A stretch of DNA of 8,770 nt from Saprospiraceae bacterium (GTDB taxonomy: Bacteria; Bacteroidota; Bacteroidia; Chitinophagales; Saprospiraceae): positions 1-8,770 of the forward strand of contig JALVEG010000452.1 of the NCBI GenBank assembly GCA_027031145.1, read 5' to 3'. The notes under the pieces are model-generated. The model saw only the letters and a program-made list of their open reading frames with translations. It did not search any database and had not been told where the DNA came from. Positions 7,353 through 8,770 of the stretch are shown piece by piece. Made by a program: the position numbers and the translations under genes. How positions within the stretch are numbered: the first letter of the stretch is position 1; the number at the start of each line of letters is the position of its first letter.

Positions 7353-7396
7353 AAAGCTGGTTTTATCCCTATATTTGAGTGGATAAAGCTACTTTT
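7353..7396 (+). repeat. Long imperfect hairpin with a -7 box in its loop
   Basis: The left arm 7353-7368 (AAAGCTGGTTTTATCC) pairs with the right arm 7381-7396 (GGATAAAGCTACTTTT) through 15 of 16 positions, counting G-T wobbles, with one mismatch. The core TTTATCC/GGATAAA is perfect. The 12-base loop 7369-7380 carries TATATTTG. The right arm ends in CTTTT but not a long T-run, so it is a poor intrinsic terminator as read. It could be a boundary structure of an inserted element, an mRNA 5' structure or an operator; the structure itself is the only directly visible fact. Confidence 0.45.
7370..7377 (+). promoter_or_regulatory. Candidate -7 promoter box (TATATTTG) for the PAPS-reductase-family gene
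   Basis: An exact TAnnTTTG match 112 bases before ATG 7490. No TTG/TTTG is found at the usual 19-23 base spacing; a TTTG at 7336-7339 is about 30 bases upstream, which is too far. If used, the transcript would carry the right arm of the hairpin and the whole attC-like element as a leader of roughly 100 bases. Confidence 0.35.
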
Positions 7397-7416
7397 CGGA
7401 GAAAGAGATATAAGGG

Positions 7417-7458
7417 GTGTAAACGCCATTGCGTTTATGCAGATGTTAGGCGGCATGC
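7417..7458 (+). repeat. Hairpin plus GTTAGGC core; second ATGTTAG-N4-CAT element (attC-like candidate)
   Basis: TAAACGC (7420-7426) and GCGTTTA (7431-7437) are perfect inverted repeats around a CATT loop. The stem extends to 7417/7440 with two wobble pairs. Six bases from its base is GTTAGGC (7445-7451), an exact match to the integron core consensus GTTRRRY, inside ATGTTAGGCGGCAT (7443-7456). The palindrome GCATGC follows at 7453-7458. A matching RYYYAAC left core was not found within the upstream gap, so this is not a complete classical attC. It shares the ATGTTAG-N4-CAT layout with 190-203, also just upstream of a gene. Confidence 0.45.
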
Positions 7459-7489
7459 AAAGAAAAAATAAGAAAAGAGAGAACAATAT

Positions 7490-8770
7490 ATGTTTAAAAT
7501 AAAATGGGACACAGAAAATAACGGGGTTGTATTAAAATACTCGCTTCAATCAGGGTTTAAAAATAATCCAAGACCCGTATTTTTTGAAGAATTGGATATT
7601 TTAGGATTTAATAAATTTTGGAAATATCCGAAAAGCAAAAATCCGTTGTTATGGGCAATAGAGAGAAAATACTATTATTATGGACTTGAAGTTGCAGTTG
7701 TTAAAGGTGGAAATATTTATGATGATCCAGAAATAATACTAACACCCGAAGGGAAAAATTTAACTTTGCATCCTATAAATATAGAATCAATTGTTCATAA
7801 GAATAAAGAATCTTTGTTTGTATTGGAAAACGAAGCTTTAGACTTTGTAGAAAAAACTTTTAAAGTTTATCGTCCTAATATTGTAACTCTTAGGAATAAG
7901 GATTTTGATAAACCAATTAAAGCTCAAAGAAACAAAATAGATTTTTTTGTTGCCTCATTTAGTGGGGGAAAAGATTCACAAGTGGTATTAGATTTGGTTA
8001 GTAGAGTTATTCCAGCTGAATATTATCAAGTTATCTATTCTGATACAGATATGGAGTTGCCTTCTTCTATTGAAATTTTTGAAGAAACAAAACAATTGTA
8101 CCAAGAAAAATATCCAGAATTAAAATTTCATATCGAAAAAAATGAAACTTCAACTGAAGATTATTGGAAAGAATTTGGACCACCAAGTCGTTTTCACAGA
8201 TGGTGTTGCACAGTAATAAAAACTGTTCCTTTTAACAGGTTGTTATGGAAATTGCATAACGGCAAAGGCAATCCAAAAGTTTTAGTTTTTGAAGGAGTTA
8301 GAAAAGAAGAAAGTAATAAACGAGCAACTTATGAAAGAATAGGCAAAGGGGTTAAGCATACTTTAGTTACAAATGTTAGACCCGTATTAAATTGGAATAT
8401 AACAGAGATTTGGCTGTATTTATTCTTAAGGAAATTACCAATAAATCAGAGTTATAGAAATGGACTTATGCGAGTTGGATGTTCTGTTTGTCCATTTTCA
8501 AATGGTTGGTCAGAGAACATTATTCATAAAACATATCCTGACATTACGAATAAATTTTTCAGTTTAATAGAAGAACAAACAGGAAAAATTGGGATTACTA
8601 GTAAGGATAAGAAAATTTCTTACATCAAATTAGGAAATTGGAAAAAGAGAGCTGGAGGAAAAGGATTAACCAAGGAAACATCAAGGGTCGATTTTATAAA
8701 AAACAATCCGGATTTTTTAGCTTCTTTAACCGAGCCAAAAGAAGATTTATTGGAATGGTTAAAAGTAGTT
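7490..8770 (+). CDS. PAPS-reductase-family protein with Fe-S-type cysteine pairs (3' end outside window)
   Basis: The frame is open for 427 codons to the window end. Residues 1 to about 150 are an N-terminal domain (from MFKIKWD, with RPVFFEELDILGFNK) that I recall from large Bacteroidota proteins annotated as PAPS reductase family. The PP-loop SGGKDSQ begins at S158 in a strand-loop context (DFFVASFSGGKDS), followed by YSDTDMELPS, which fits adenylyl-binding N-type ATP pyrophosphatases. Cysteines C239-C240 (RWCCTVIKT) and C331-x-x-C334 (GCSVCPF) reproduce the CC...CxxC layout that holds a [4Fe-4S] cluster in assimilatory APS reductases. Relatives occur in anti-phage settings, for example DndC of DNA phosphorothioation and BrxP of type 4 BREX; the missing 3' end and next genes would decide. 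The start is fixed by an in-frame TAA at 7469 with no other ATG between. A purine stretch AGAGAG sits just upstream. The gene is separated by 330 bases from the channel operon, so it is probably a distinct unit. Confidence 0.82.
   Translation, partial: MFKIKWDTENNGVVLKYSLQSGFKNNPRPVFFEELDILGFNKFWKYPKSKNPLLWAIERKYYYYGLEVAVVKGGNIYDDPEIILTPEGKNLTLHPINIESIVHKNKESLFVLENEALDFVEKTFKVYRPNIVTLRNKDFDKPIKAQRNKIDFFVASFSGGKDSQVVLDLVSRVIPAEYYQVIYSDTDMELPSSIEIFEETKQLYQEKYPELKFHIEKNETSTEDYWKEFGPPSRFHRWCCTVIKTVPFNRLLWKLHNGKGNPKVLVFEGVRKEESNKRATYERIGKGVKHTLVTNVRPVLNWNITEIWLYLFLRKLPINQSYRNGLMRVGCSVCPFSNGWSENIIHKTYPDITNKFFSLIEEQTGKIGITSKDKKISYIKLGNWKKRAGGKGLTKETSRVDFIKNNPDFLASLTEPKEDLLEWLKVV

Larger units (their letters stand above)
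7160..7489. other. Intergenic region of 330 bases between the channel and PAPS-reductase-family genes
   Basis: No protein gene is supported here; only frames of about 20 codons or fewer were seen. The first half is AT-rich and contains only weak short inverted repeats (AAACA 7180-7184 with TGTTT 7191-7195; CACTT 7183-7187 with AAGTG 7205-7209) and no clear T-tailed terminator for the channel operon. The second half, from about 7350, is more structured, with two hairpins, a -7 box and an attC-like core, each listed separately. Confidence 0.6.

Noticed and set aside
7437..7502. A 21-codon frame (starting MQMLGGMQ) that overlaps the attC-like element and the start of the PAPS-reductase-family gene
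   Set aside because: It resembles the leader frames found at some integron sites in position only; it has no ribosome-binding site or recognisable peptide, so chance is the simpler reading.
7490..8770. Assignment as canonical CysH (sulfate assimilation) or as DndC
   Set aside because: The N-terminal domain and context do not fit CysH, and the partners that would show a Dnd or BREX system are outside the window, so only the family level is claimed.
1..8770. CRISPR arrays, tRNA or rRNA genes, complete insertion sequences
   Set aside because: No regularly spaced repeats, cloverleaf or rRNA-like sequence, intact transposase or terminal inverted repeats were seen on reading.

Overview
The window looks like an accessory, defence-island-like stretch of a Bacteroidota genome. 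By eye it is strongly AT-rich. The genes lack Shine-Dalgarno sequences, and two TAnnTTTG (-7 type) boxes are visible in intergenic DNA. The proteins resemble families I know from Bacteroidota. All recognisable genes are on the + strand. The species cannot be fixed from this sequence.

Layout: (1) 2-124, the last 40 codons of an upstream gene, probably a Schlafen/AlbA_2-type protein. (2) 125-210, a short gap with a bulged hairpin and the motif ATGTTAG-N4-CAT. (3) 211-1158, a 315-residue protein of unknown function with a recognisable conserved C-terminal domain. (4) 1159-1406, a gap with a -7 box and a frameshifted small reading frame. (5) 1407-6449, a 1680-residue protein joining an SLC12-type cation-chloride cotransporter and its cytosolic domain to about 650 residues of unassigned helical sequence, a P-loop NTPase and a C-terminal winged-helix-like segment. 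(6) 6452-7159, a MscS-like channel that starts 2 bases after the transporter gene. (7) 7160-7489, a gap with two hairpins, a -7 box, a GTTAGGC core and a second ATGTTAG-N4-CAT. (8) 7490-8770, a PAPS-reductase-family protein cut by the window end.

The central unit is the transporter-NTPase fusion plus the channel. The SLC12 family moves K+/Na+ together with Cl-, whereas MscS-type channels release solutes when opened. A two-gene operon that pairs them, with an NTPase covalently attached to the transporter, suggests nucleotide- or signal-gated control of ion content or turgor. Because the neighbours look like defence-island genes, a membrane-acting defence role is an alternative. Both roles are inference. 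I do not know a described system with this exact layout.

The flanking genes at 211 and 7490 are each preceded by a hairpin plus the same ATGTTAG-N4-CAT motif, which suggests that cargo genes were inserted at a common type of recombination site, possibly integron attC-like.
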